Of a stretch of 64,000 bases of DNA, positions 34,960-46,777 are shown in pieces. Position 1 is the stretch's first letter, and every line of letters starts with the position of its first letter. The DNA is taken from positions 43,129 through 107,128 of the forward strand of contig WNNJ02000865.1 of NCBI GenBank assembly GCA_012934845.2. The letters run 5' to 3'. Under the pieces are notes generated by a model. The model was not told where the DNA came from. It did no database searches and saw only the letters and a program-made list of their open reading frames with translations. The DNA is from Pomphorhynchus laevis (Eukaryota; Acanthocephala; Palaeacanthocephala; Echinorhynchida; Pomphorhynchidae). The position numbers and the translations under genes were made by a program.

Positions 34960-37900
34960 TTTTGTTTTGTTATGGTCATGTAATAAAGATTTTCTTAAAC
35001 AAAATTAGTACATGGGATATAAGTCATTAAAAGAAAAGAAGAAAATAAGATGTGTCAGATATTCTTCGTATTTCGTTCTGTTTAGTCCCCCAATTTAGGG
35101 GCGCCATGAAAGACAACAATCTGCGATTTGGAGGAGTTTAAAATAAGATTGGACCGGGTTAACTGTTCTTTAAATCTTAAAAAGAATCGGCTGATGTCCG
35201 AGACTGCGTCTTTGTACCTGCGTCCAGAGAACAGGACTGTGGTATCATCAGCGTACACAACTAGACGTTGTTCGCGTTTAAATATTTTAAAGAGTTCAAT
35301 GGAAGCAGCAAGAAACAAGATAGGAGAAAGAGGAGATCCTTGGGGCACGTATGTAATAGGGTAGAACTGACGCGCAAAAGGGTCGTCTTCATAATAGAAT
35401 CGCTTTGTATACAGCAGTATCTCCACCCTGTTAACAATTCTCGCAGGCAAACCAAGGGACTTGAGAGAAGAGATAGCAAAAGAAATGAAGATATGGTCAA
35501 AAGCAGCAGAAAAATCAAATAAAACAGCCACAGCAAGTTGATGACTATTCTCCTGAAAAAACTGATGCACTTTACCTACAGCTGAATAGACCGAACGACC
35601 TTTGACGAACCCATGGAAACCTGGTAGGATTAAATTTCGCCTATTTAGATGATCGAAGATTTTACGCGCAAGCCCTTTTTAGTAAATCGATACGAGGTAA
35701 TTTTGAATCGAAATTAGCCGTAGGTCTTTAGGATAAGATACCGGATTTTTCTTTGGAATAAACACAGTCAACTAATGTTGATGCCAGCCACATCGGAAGA
35801 GGTGGTTAGAAGCATTGTGACTGTCACCTCTTCTTTGTTCGGATGTTAAAAGCTGACATACACGAGAAGAGAGTAGAGCGACGGATTTGGAGGTGCCCGA
35901 AAGAGGCCTCCAGGAGTTAAGAATATCTATGCAGATAGATCTCTACTCCAAAGTCTCCCCAAGGCGGGATTGGTTGAAGTGATTGAGTGACTCCGTAATT
36001 ATGGAGAGATAGTGACTCCTCCAGAACATTATCAAGACCTATTTTACCAATCCAACCCAAGGCTCTATCCTTCCAACAGACAAACTTTTCCTTCTTGAAT
36101 ATCTTCCAGAAGGAGAACTGAGCTGGATTAAGGGATGCAATGCTTGCTCTATCCTTACCTAGTTGGAACCTATATCTAGAGATCCAATATTCTTTCGAGA
36201 GAGCTTGTCTGGCAGAAGCAGATAGGTTGGGATGACTGAGCATGTATGCTAAGGTCTTGAGTTTTGTCGGAGCGAGACTCTAAATACGATCTGTGTAAGT
36301 AGTAGAAAGCATCGTAGTAGCTTGCGAAGAGAGGTAGGAATTAAAATTGGTTTAAATATCATTACCAATTCGGGAGAGCGTTGGGTAGCTGCCTGAAAGA
36401 AAGCCACGCTGATGATCGAAGTGGAATCTTCTAAGCAGCGTATCCTCTTCTATCCGCTAACGAATCAAGTTATAAGAGGTGGTGGACATATGTTGTTGCG
36501 ATTGTCCGTACAGTGAGGTTTCAACAATCTCACTGAAAGCCACGCTGATGATCAAAGTGAAATCTTCTAAGCAGCGTATCCTCTTCTATCCGCCAACGAA
36601 TCAAGTCATGAGAGGTGGACAGATGTTGTCGCGATTGCTCCGTACAGTGAGGTTTCAACAACCACCTCCCGTGGATCAGTAATAAGTCGAAGAGTTAATT
36701 TGTTGATGGGCAATGAAAGGCGGTTGACGATGGTTTATGAATAAGATAACCGTAACTGGCTCCGCGAAGTGCTGCTTTAATCCAACGACCAGTTATGTCG
36801 TTGAAGTCACAAAGTACCATGTCATAACCGCTATATATAATCCTATCCAAGAGGTCACGGTTCTTGCGAATCTCACCTGGACGGATATAGAAATTGTCTA
36901 GACTGAGGCGTTTACCGTTCTTACAGAGTGAAACTACTAAGCAAGAAAGGGCTGAATAAGAATAGTTGAGTAGAAGGGACGATCTTAAGGTGCATTTAAC
37001 CAAGGTTAAAATACCTTGAGATGAAGAGGAGTGAGGCGGAGTTATGTTCGGAGTATATTGGGAACAAATGTGCTTAGGGATGAATCGATTAATGTCCTGG
37101 GGGAGACGGATAGACCGCGACTCCTGAAAGACTCTAACATCCGCATCTCTACCGGATATAAGTCTAAGGGCAGAAACGCCTCCCGAATTCCACTGAAGAA
37201 TGTTCAGTTAAAAAGGCTTACGAATACTCTACATTGTGTTAGGTCAGCTGGATGGGATTGCCTAACCTAGACAGAGCCAGCGGTGGAAAGGTCGCCCTTC
37301 CCACACAAGTCATCTATTGGGAATGCACTTGCCCACGGACAGTATCTTCATTTCCCTTCAGTGCCTGAGTTCTTTTAGATTTGATTAATTTCCCAATCTT
37401 CACTGGGGGCACAGCGTGAGCTGAAGCCCCCTCTTCTTAGATTTCGGAAGAACTTGACCGGAAGCCGGTGGAGCTGAAAGCAGCAATGCGAATTGGCTTG
37501 CGATAACGACTTGTATTTTTTTGAGCGTGGCTTGTGTCGATGATTGCATCAGCTGTAGGATGTCACTATCTGTTATTCTGGACGCTGCAGCCACGAGAGA
37601 GGGGGGCAGGTTTACGTGGCGAGATATGTCTAGCAACATAGGCTTTTAACGAAGAGCACATTCGGGCTTAAGCCAGATGTGCACCCCAATTAGAGCATTT
37701 GGGGATGGAGGTACACTTCCTCCAGCCATGTTGCAGTCCGCCAAACCACAGAATCCACATGTTCTAGAAGACACGCAGCCCGACTCCCAATGCCCCCATT
37801 TGTGGCACTTATTGCAGTGGGGGCAAGTTTGGTCATCAGAACTGACGTGCTTGAAGAGAATATTGAAACCCAGAAACGGGTTACAGAACGACAGTGCAAG

Positions 37901-38510
37901 AGCTTCAGCACTTTCCAGAGAGGAAGTAACAAATCCAATAGGGAGGGGAAATCCAAACCTCCCCATTACTGAACGAAAATTAGAGACGTTGAATTTTTTC
38001 TCTAAGGTCTTAATGTCTTACTCGTCTATGAGAGGGTGAATATTTGTTAACTCAATAAAGCCAGTATAGGCATAGACTTGATTAAGCCTAGATGATCCAA
38101 ATTAGAAACGAAAAAGCCTCGTACTCCTTCGCCAAACCAGAAGAGGCGAAGGATATCTTTATTTTACAATCGTAATATTTAATGGAGTTAAACAGCACTG
38201 TTTTTAGTTGATTGTGAAAGTGCGAAGAAATAAATTAAATAATTTGTGTCTATCTAAAGACTATTAAACTTTATTTGAATAAGGTTCTTAGCTTTTGAGA
38301 TAGGGGAAGCTCCCCTAAACCCCTTTCATTAGTAGACACAAAAACATTACTAACCTGGAAGGAATCCGTAGAATAAACCTGATTCACGTCTGAATCTAGA
38401 GGAATTCCAATCGAATTGTAAGAATTTTTAATGAATTTTCTCGAATCCTTTAATCGCTCCGTAAGTATATTTTGCACACACCATTTTTTCGCTGCTATCA
38501 AGCCTTTTTT
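34960..38510 (-). mobile_element. Jockey-like LINE, copy 4 (minus strand)
   Basis: In transcription order: ORF1 starts near 38490 (MVCAKYTYGAIKGFE) and continues in pieces to about 37400, with CPHCNKCHKWGHWESGC and CGFCGLADC knuckles. ORF2 starts near 37216, then endonuclease pieces (YDMVLCDFNDITGRW), a duplicated 100-bp endonuclease segment at about 36410-36660, and RT at 35570-35082 with DFSAAFDH, VPQGSPLSPIL and VYADDTTVLF intact. The coding part is cut short near 35080, but the 3' UTR boundary (TTAAGAAAATCTTTATT) is present near 34985. Several breaks; dead. Confidence 0.8.
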
Positions 38511-38563
38511 TTAAAACTTATTTGGTTATATCATAACGAATAATTATTAGGCTTACACTTCGA

Positions 38564-39600
38564 ATGTGCGTTAAAAGTGTGTCGGAGCGATCAAAGAACT
38601 CCAAAAATCCTGCAAAAATGCAAGCAAACTCAGGGGTAAGTACGGTTGTTCCTGCTCAAGAGTGTTCAGTTGTATCTAAAGCTGAGCCGGTAAGTGAAAT
38701 TTTGTTATCTGTTTCTCAAGAGATACATGGGGAACTTCCTCAGTACCAAAATTACAAAATCTGATAACTATTAAACTCACAGCTCTGGAGCGTCAAAAAA
38801 TCTTTAACGTGTTTCTAAGGAAATTTACGGAAATCTCGAGAACAGAATACTATTCAGCTCAATCCGTTATTATGAGACCGAGGTAAAAATTTCATTCGTA
38901 TCCTCCGATCTCGCGATTTCCTATACTAAATATTTTAACAAGGAATTGGCTCATCTCGGAAGTATCTCTTTCAAGCCTATTCAGGCCACTTTAAAAATCT
39001 CAAACATCCCACCTCACTTGGATGCGGCAGATATACTGGCCTTGAAAAGTCTTTATAATGACACCAGGGTCCGCTTTGTAATGGGGAGGAACGGCATTCC
39101 ACTTCCAATTGCTTTCTGCTCCTCTTCTATTGACGTAGCCGAATGCCTTACAAGATCCGCTTGGAACCCTCTACTGGGCCATAATCTGAAATTCTCTTTA
39201 ATTGACACTGATTATCCCACCTACTACCAACACAACAGATGCCACAAATGGGGGCATTGTGGGTCAGTTTGCCAGATGCCACAGGTCTGCGGTGTATGTG
39301 GTATCTCAGGCTGCCTGCAAGTTAGCGAGAAATGTAGTGATCCACAGAAGTGTTCCAACTGTTGTGGAATACATTCGGACTGGTCAAGGAAGTGCACTCA
39401 CTTCATGAAGTACAAATCACGTTACAGCTCTCCCCCGGCCAAGTCCACGGGCTTAGCGGAAGCGAGCAAAAGACTATCAGACTTGAATATTATTCGATTG
39501 ATTCTAATCGCCTATCCACTTTGAATCAAATTGAGACACTTATTGCTAACCAGTTCTTGTTGCTGTCTAAAACATCAGAAGTTTCAGGTATTTGGTTCCC
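38564..39600 (+). mobile_element. Jockey-like LINE, copy 5, ORF1 only
   Basis: Begins with the ORF1 start (MCVKSVSERSKNSKNPAKM) at 38564, only about 60 bp from the 5' end of copy 4 on the other strand. ORF1 continues at 38946-39524 with NRCHKWGHCGSVC, CGVCGISGC and CSNCCGIHSDWSRKC. It stops after ORF1: no endonuclease or RT follows. It is clearly diverged from copies 1 and 2 and represents a separate subfamily. Confidence 0.75.
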
Positions 39601-39659
39601 AGAATTAGCAAAGTGCCTTCGTACGTTGTGCATTGATTTACGAGACTACACGAATTAGA

Positions 39660-40330
39660 GTTAAGTTTTTATAAAATTTAGCTACTATTTGTGAATGGCA
39701 TCTTTTATTGAATTAAATAAATAATTTCATAAAATATTTAGTTTAAATTTATTATTTAAAAAAATCACAATTATTGAAAAACACTTACGTAATTGTACAC
39801 TGGTGAAAATTTTCTAAAATTGAATTTTTATACAACTAAACAAAACGTAATCACATCACATTTGCTCAGTTTTTATTTATATAACTAACTAATTTCGATA
39901 ATATATTATAATATATTATATTTATAAGATAATATATTGCGATCATATGTTTCAGGTTCTACAATTAAAACACCACTCAGCATAAAAAGTGATTGATTAC
40001 CAGCAATTTTACATGAAACAGGAAGCGTTCCTTTCTTTATATAGTGTTATACAGGAAACGTATTAAGCGGGAATCGATCTAAATCGGGTTTTCCAATATG
40101 GAGGAGGATATGAAGGAAACCTGGCTATTATTCCGACACACTTCAAGGTAAGCAAGATTTACTTTCTCAAAATTTCTTAATGTCGATTTGAAAGAAAAAG
40201 TTCATAATCAAGCTTACGTTTCTAAATAAAGGATCAAGAAAAAGTTGGACAGTGGAACACCTAGCATGCAATGTTTTGAAAGAAAATATTAGTATGTGAT
40301 TGGAGTTTATTAAAGAAATAAAAGTAACAA
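39660..40330. other. No supported feature
   Basis: AT-rich, with stops in all frames, between two LINE remnants. Confidence 0.5.
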
Positions 40331-40339
40331 CTTAGATTA

Positions 40340-42140
40340 TTAATAACATTGAATAAAATAACTATCTATAATCATAGAAACAATTTCTTTAACACTAATA
40401 GAGTGGGTTTCGAACAGGTAATTCCCACATTGGGGAACAGTACATATACCCTATTATTACCGATCTCTGGAGAGATCAGTCACAATCCACATGGCTTACA
40501 TCACCTTCTCTTACAAAGCAATTCGATAGCACTGATATAGACTATCATCATATCGAAATTCCACACCAGGTTGCAATCGAAGGTGAACAATCTAGTAAAG
40601 TTTCCCGTCAGATATTCTATCAACGACCAACTGACCAACTAAATAGTCATAAGTGGTTCTTGTCTGGAAAATCTAATGAATCTTCCCAGGATCTGTGTTT
40701 GATTATTACGAATGTTCCTGTGTCGTCGTAAGATATGGCCCAAACTCGAGTGGACCATGATGTTGAACAATTCCAAAAAATATTGAGAGGTATTATTTCT
40801 CCAGAAGATCCATATACTTCGGAAGTTCGCCCTATTGCGATATTTAGGATAGGTCGTCGCAATCACCACGAAGGACGTTCTCGTTTGATCAAAGTTGTCT
40901 TTCGTACCTCCTCAGTGGTTTGTAAGTTGTTAAAGTGCAGGTCTAAACTGAGGCAGTTTCCATTTATAAACGAGCTTGTAGCTCATTTGCTGCTGTTTGT
41001 TATAATAATATTTAGAAAGTCTTATGCCTTATTGGAAGTACCTATCTCTTTGAGCAACTTTTCTCATGTATGAAGCTTAATAAAAACATCTTTAGATCTA
41101 GGTTGTCAGAACAAAATTTATCTTCCATCATGAAATTTTCTTGCACACAAAAATTGAATCCTAACTTTAATAGCTTAATTGAAGAAAATACTCGCTATAA
41201 ATGTCCAATTAAAAAATTTAATGGCTAATTATTCTGCATTATGTTTCTTGTTTGAAAATTTTTTTTATTCTTGCTCGCACTTATGATGTTCAATCCATCC
41301 ATTTCCACGAGTTCTCTTATTTTCAGTCAAAAATAACTACGATCATCTCATCTATCCATGTAAATCATCAATCTTAATCTTGCTCATCATGCAAATTTCT
41401 TCCTGATCTATTTCCTCTTTTTCTGTTTATTCTAGCGAAGTCTCTATGGTTATCATCTCTATGCTGAATACATCTTCGCTTGCCGACCCTATCCCTACGG
41501 ATGTACTTAAATCTATTAATTCCATCATATCACTGTTACTTACCACCCTTTTCAATTGTTCTATTCATAGCTGCATTTTTTCAGAGAACTGGAAAGCAGC
41601 CATCGTATGCCCTCTTCTAAAAAAACCATCCCTCTATCCTTTTCTTCCATCTTCATATCGCCCGATTTCTCTTATTCCGACCTTATCTAAACTCCTTGAG
41701 CGTCTTGTGTTATATCAAGTCAATCTATACCTTGTTTCCTCAAATTTATACCCCCTTTTTTCGTGTCTTCCGTTCTAATCATTCTGCTGAACTTGTTTGT
41801 TTAAACGTTTCAATTATCTACTTCAAGCCCGCGATATAAAACTACATAGTGTCGTAATCTCTCTTGACATACCGTCTGATTTTGATATTAGTGATCATTC
41901 TGATCTACTGTCCCGGCTTCGTTATCTCCCCAAATGCTCGTTTTGTGTTCACTCAAACTCTACTTTATCTATATATTATTCAATCTCGCACAGTGTTCTA
42001 CAAGGCTCTGTTGTATATCCTCTTCTTTTCTCCCTTTTTCCCGGCGACTTGTCTTATTTAACTCGTGACTATAATTTTATATGATGCAGTATGCCGATGA
42101 TATATGCCGATGATATATATGCCGATGATAAGTAGTCACT
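40340..42140 (+). mobile_element. CR1/L2-like LINE remnant with ORF1-like and RT parts
   Basis: The 40735-41073 frame, with its upstream extension, resembles the ORF1 of CR1/L2-type LINEs (RPIAIFRIGRRNHHEGRSRL, then IKVVFRTSSVV). RT follows at 41446-41778 (WKAAIVCPLLKKPS, SYRPISLIPTLSKLLERLV) and 41797-42084 (VVISLDIPSDFD, VLQGSVVYPLLFSLF), with IYADD just beyond near 42100 before it is lost. The endonuclease between them is missing or unreadable. Older than the jockey-like copies. Confidence 0.65.
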
Positions 42141-42213
42141 TATCACCCAATCTGGGGATGACTAAGGATTTGAGTCTAGCTACGAGGTTGTTTAGGAATA
42201 AAAAAAATTAAAC

Positions 42214-42279
42214 AGAAGGCGCAAAGGTACGCGCCTTTGCGCCTTCTCTTTAGGCGCAAAGGTACGCGCCTTTGCGCCT
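42214..42279. repeat. Two tandem GC-rich hairpins
   Basis: 42214-42247: AGAAGGCGCAAAGG, loop TACGCG, then the exact complement. 42252-42279: AGGCGCAAAGG, the same loop, then the complement. They are perfect stems of 14 and 11 pairs in AT-rich surroundings, at the broken end of the CR1/L2-like RT. A minus-strand frame through them (42392-42192) has no family resemblance. Confidence 0.85.
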
Positions 42280-42453
42280 ATAGGAACGAAGGGATAAACA
42301 TAATGACAACCTTTTTTGCCAGGGGTTGAAGTTTTACAGAAGAAATAGTCCACCGGAGAAACGAGTGGATTTTTAAAAGAACTTTTAAACACAATAAATT
42401 TAAAAATAAAGATTACAAGGATGTTGTGTTAAGCATTGAATTAATCAAATTAG

Positions 42454-43003
42454 ATATTAATAAAGTAATCTAGGAACTCCCATAAAATAACGTTTGCGCA
42501 CTATAAAAGCTAAATAAATAAGTTATTTTTCGTATTATAATACATTTAATAACTTTTGCGTATTTTCCGCTTTTTCCCAGTCATATCGGCGAATTCGGAT
42601 GTCTCGTTATTGCTATCACAATATAAAGAATTCCCGTTTTCGATTATGTATATATTTATCTCATAAACTTTTCCCCCATTAGAATGAAAGAAACAAAAAG
42701 AAAAGGAAAAAAAGACAAGTAAAATGATATTGTTAGTGTAGGTTCAATTGGCCATCGTATGCAATCCAAAAGGTATCCAAACACTTAAACGACGATTTAT
42801 CCAATAGTCTACAAGTCGTTTGTCTGCAGCAAGTCTTTGGTCTGCAAGTCGTTAGTTGTATGTTTATTTCTCAAATTCTTTTTAAGGTCTTTATATTAAT
42901 AAAGTAATCTAGGAACTCCCATAAAATAACGTTTGCGCACTATAAAAGCTAAATAAATAAGTTATTTTTCGTATTATAATACATTTAATAACTTTTGCGT
43001 ATT
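42454..43003 (+). repeat. 111-bp exact direct repeat, 439 bp apart
   Basis: 42454-42564 and 42893-43003 appear identical base for base (start ATATTAATAAAGTAATCTAG, end AACTTTTGCGTATT), and contain CACTATAAAAGC. The 328 bp between them shows no coding. Identity implies a recent duplication, or the two ends of a small element. Confidence 0.8.
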
Positions 43004-43009
43004 ATATTC

Positions 43010-44600
43010 TTATTTGTAAAAAGAAGAATTTTAAAACAGGGATAATTTAAAAGTTTGTCTAAAATCTTCGGTACTACCGATATTATTAATTATTTAGGTA
43101 CAGGTTCAATTCTCTCCACACTATAATGTCGATCTCTCTCTATCTGTACTTGTATGGCCTTATGTTTATTGAAAATATCAGTAGATATATTAATAAGCAA
43201 GACGAGAAGCTGAGGAATTAAGGTCTAATGACAGGATTGATAGTTGTATCATCGCTGAATTTTTTGTTTTGTTTCGGATTTTGTATCTATCAATTATGTC
43301 AAGTAGTTATTTGTAGACTTTGGAAATCAATAAAATATAGCTTGAAAAGTTATCAAAAATCAGTTATCGTGATAAATACGTCTACAAAATGAATTTTAAA
43401 CTTTAATTTCAAAACACTTGATGAGTTATTCGGCATTTTTGTCATTGACAGAAGGTCGGCTGTCATATTATTATAATTTGATCACTGCCTTATAATGAAA
43501 TGGATGCAACACGTATTCTATTGAAGCAATGAAACTGATGCGAAATATGTAGTGATCTCGACAAATATTATTTTATGTTATTGTGTCATTTATTCTAGCA
43601 ACTTGCACTGTAAGTCTTAATAATTATTACGATTATTGAATGTAGCAGTTCAGCTGTGAGTGGTCACCTTGATTTATTTTCTTTGATATTCGAAAATATA
43701 TGAAAATTTATGAAAATTTTGAAAACAATATTTCTTAATGTTAAAAAATACATTTTTCAATTATCGACAAGCAGCTAAAATAATAACAAAATAAGCAATT
43801 TAATTAAGACAAATTTGGTTATCCTACACAAATAGGAATTTTTTACTCTAAATCCAGTTAAAATAGCATTTCATCATTAATCTTTACAATTGAATGCTGC
43901 ACTTTTATAAAAATTACTTTGATTATTCTTAAATTTCAAACTTTAAAATCTATTTGAAGTTAGTCAAGCTTCAAATTAGCTATTTTATTTGATTATTTTT
44001 GTTAAGAATCAATTATCACAAGGTAGAATACAATTAATGTTATAACATTTTCGAACACTGTACTCTTGTTTAAAGTTTAATTTGTTTTAAAAATATTTTT
44101 TTAATTAAACCCTAAAATCTAAATACTCGATAGCATGTCATAAAATTGATGTTTTATACACACGTGTTTTTGTCCGACCGGAACTGTAATTTCGGTTTAA
44201 CTGTTTCAGAGTTCCTGCAAGACTATAGTGGCTAGGTGGACCCTGCTAACTACTGACATAATAAGGTCGTTGCAAACAATTTTAAGTTATTTAAAATATA
44301 CGATCATTTTGACTATGAATACACGAAATGATACAAAGCTGGATTGCGATTCAGTAATCTATCTTTAGCTATTATTTTCCCTCTGTACTATAAATCATAT
44401 TCATCGATTTAAAATTGTTTTTAATTTAGAGCAGCGATTTCCAACCGTAGTGTACTTGGCTTCTGGGTTATCCTTTAAACTTGTTATTATTTTACTGATA
44501 GAATAGCAAATTACAAATTTCGTTTAAAGTGTAAACCTCAAGTTATCTCCCAGCAATACTTGCAATCGAAGTATTTAATATAAAAAATGTGTACAAAGTA
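43010..44600. other. Intergenic region downstream of the TRPM2-like gene
   Basis: No gene, repeat family or RNA is recognised. It should hold the 3' UTR of the TRPM2-like gene, but I see no unambiguous AATAAA close to the stop codon. Confidence 0.45.
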
Positions 44601-44601
44601 T

Positions 44602-45867
44602 TTAGTTAAAATATAATGTTATCAGGTTTCTATCAAATTCGGGAATTAGCAATTCACTGATATTATCGATTGGAATCCATACAAAATCAGCAGAGTCTGA
44701 TAGATTTTGATCCGCGATACTGATTTCTAATTCTTTATTACATTTTACTTTCCATACAAACAGCTCAATCCATGCATTATCTGTATTCAATGGATGGTCT
44801 AGGTAGCCTGCTTCAACTGCTTGGACGTGATTCTGAAATGTAAACAAAGTATCCAAACTAGATTCTATGTTTGGTTTCGCCTTTAACCAAGCCTGTCGAA
44901 TTGCCATCGGTAAAATGTTCTGATTATGTAGTACGTCCTGCACGAGCTTGTTATCGGTTATTCTCGATGCAAATGCTTTCGGCAGCACTCTGTAAATCGA
45001 TTGTTTAAGTGACATTTGACGCATCATGCATATTTCTGCTTTATCGTTGCATATTATTAGACAATTACAGTGGTTAGGTCCTAGCATTGGCAACTCACCG
45101 TATCCTCTGATACCACATCGATGCACGGGATTAAGCGGACATCCGCTTATATCGTCTAGATCGTATGTTCTTGTAACGCTAACGTGTAGTGAATAGCTGT
45201 ATCGATCATCAATGCTGTTATCTGATAGTAAGGTCATACTATTCCAGTTAGCGTCCCATTGTGAATTGCTGTATATGTGATTTATTCGGCTGGCTACGTA
45301 TATCGGCGGGCAATACGAATACAAAGTTGTATTGTCGACGCATCTTTTGGTACAGGAAAATGGGTAGTAGCTATCAGCAGAAGCAAAAGCGCAAAGTCCA
45401 AAGCCTTTCTCCGATCTTGGTTGAACTATATACGGTTCCATTATTCCAAGAAAGTACATATCTGGAAATAGCAAGCTATCTATCATGGTAAACGTTTCGT
45501 TGTAGTTACTCGCTAGATGATGCAATAAACTACCCTTCTTTTCGATTGATTTTAATCTTTGAAGGTAAAGATACAACTTTTGAGATTTATATTCATCTTG
45601 TTTTTCTTGTAATGGCTGCTGTTTTTGTTCTTCGTTATCCTGTTGGTGGTGATGCTGACGATGTGGTTCGAGTTCTGCATTATCAATGCTAACAGATTGA
45701 TGACTGATTGAAAGCCTTCCTCTACATTGATTTATTTTATCCCTAAAAATTTCAGAAACACGCCCGAATTCATTTAGTTGATTAGCCAAAATGGTTATGC
45801 GAGCTAAAATATTTTGCAGTTTATCAACATATTGTTCAATATTTGTTTGATGTTCTTCTCGATTACC
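44602..45867 (-). CDS. TRPM2-like channel, C-terminal exon with NUDT9-homology domain
   Basis: One uninterrupted exon of 421 codons to a stop. It begins after a good acceptor (ATATATATGCAG) in phase 0; an ATG three codons further out could be used if the gene were shorter. First comes a helical stretch (YVDKLQNILARITILANQLN), a likely coiled coil, then a Gln/His-rich linker. From about residue 185 the sequence follows the NUDT9-H tail of TRPM2: CPPIYVASR, CPLNPVHRCGIRGYGELPML, GPNH, then GYLDHPLNTDNAWIELFVWK and a WIPID end. The Nudix box should read GxxxxxEx7REUxEExGU; here it is LPKAFASRITD...AIRQAWLKAKP and lacks the Gly and catalytic Glu residues, so ADP-ribose hydrolysis is not expected, while ligand-gated opening remains possible. 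The channel exons were not found upstream; a LINE starts 0.9 kb away. A stand-alone NUDT9-like protein is the alternative. Confidence 0.8.
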   Translation of the reverse strand, partial: GNREEHQTNIEQYVDKLQNILARITILANQLNEFGRVSEIFRDKINQCRGRLSISHQSVSIDNAELEPHRQHHHQQDNEEQKQQPLQEKQDEYKSQKLYLYLQRLKSIEKKGSLLHHLASNYNETFTMIDSLLFPDMYFLGIMEPYIVQPRSEKGFGLCAFASADSYYPFSCTKRCVDNTTLYSYCPPIYVASRINHIYSNSQWDANWNSMTLLSDNSIDDRYSYSLHVSVTRTYDLDDISGCPLNPVHRCGIRGYGELPMLGPNHCNCLIICNDKAEICMMRQMSLKQSIYRVLPKAFASRITDNKLVQDVLHNQNILPMAIRQAWLKAKPNIESSLDTLFTFQNHVQAVEAGYLDHPLNTDNAWIELFVWKVKCNKELEISIADQNLSDSADFVWIPIDNISELLIPEFDRNLITLYFN

Positions 45868-46777
45868 CTGCATATATATTAGTGTTTGTATAACAAACAA
45901 ATGTCGTTAAAATAAATCAACACGGGTATAAATATAAATTCTAAACTGTAAACATGACGTTACCATGACAACGAAATTAGAAATGAAATATAAATGAAAC
46001 TAAATGAGAGTTCAGTGTCCATTTTATTAAATAATCTCGTATGTATCCTGTTCGTAATGAGCTCATATCATATCGTGAATGTAAAGATGTAATTGGATAG
46101 AAATGACTTACTAGTTCCAAATCAAAGAGTATTAATTGAAATAGATTATAATCAAACATTTGAAAAACAAGTTTTTAATCTGGCTTTTTATTCCATTATA
46201 TATTCAATTCCATCAATTCATTAAATATATAAATCCAACATCTACACAACCTTCACTTGGCTCTATGATGTTTCAATGAAAATGTTTCTTTATTATAGTG
46301 AACTAATATGCAGTTAAGACAAGTTCATTAAAAGGGTTTTACGCTTTTGTTTCGTACCGTTTTGTGTACAACAATATAATATACACTAGTGCCGTTCATA
46401 TGTTTTATTTTATCTTGGGCGATTGACACACAGATGTAAAAACATGATCATTATTAGATACTCATTAATATCTATTTATTATTGTAAATAGATAATCTAT
46501 TTGAATGTAAATTATTCGATTATATTCTAAACCTTTAAGGCAATCTGGTCTTATCAAATAGATAAAGATTTAATGTGCCAGTTGGGAAATGAGTCATAAT
46601 TTATTTGCATGAAATAAAATGGTGTTATTATATTCAAAATAAACTTTTGTGTTAAGTTGGTAAGTATTAAATAAGTGTTGACAATGTTTTTACATAGTCA
46701 TTTATATTTCACAAATATTTTTTCTGCATTGTACAGTCCGTGGCGATTTCGTTACTAAAATTAGACTTGCACAAATC

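Noticed and set aside
43500-43560. GAAACTGATGCGAAA considered as a ribozyme core
   Set aside because: The boxes are adjacent, leaving no helix II, and no GUC is placed correctly.
45977-46159. Frame upstream of the TRPM2-like exon considered as its previous exon
   Set aside because: No TRP-box or pore sequence and no donor in register.
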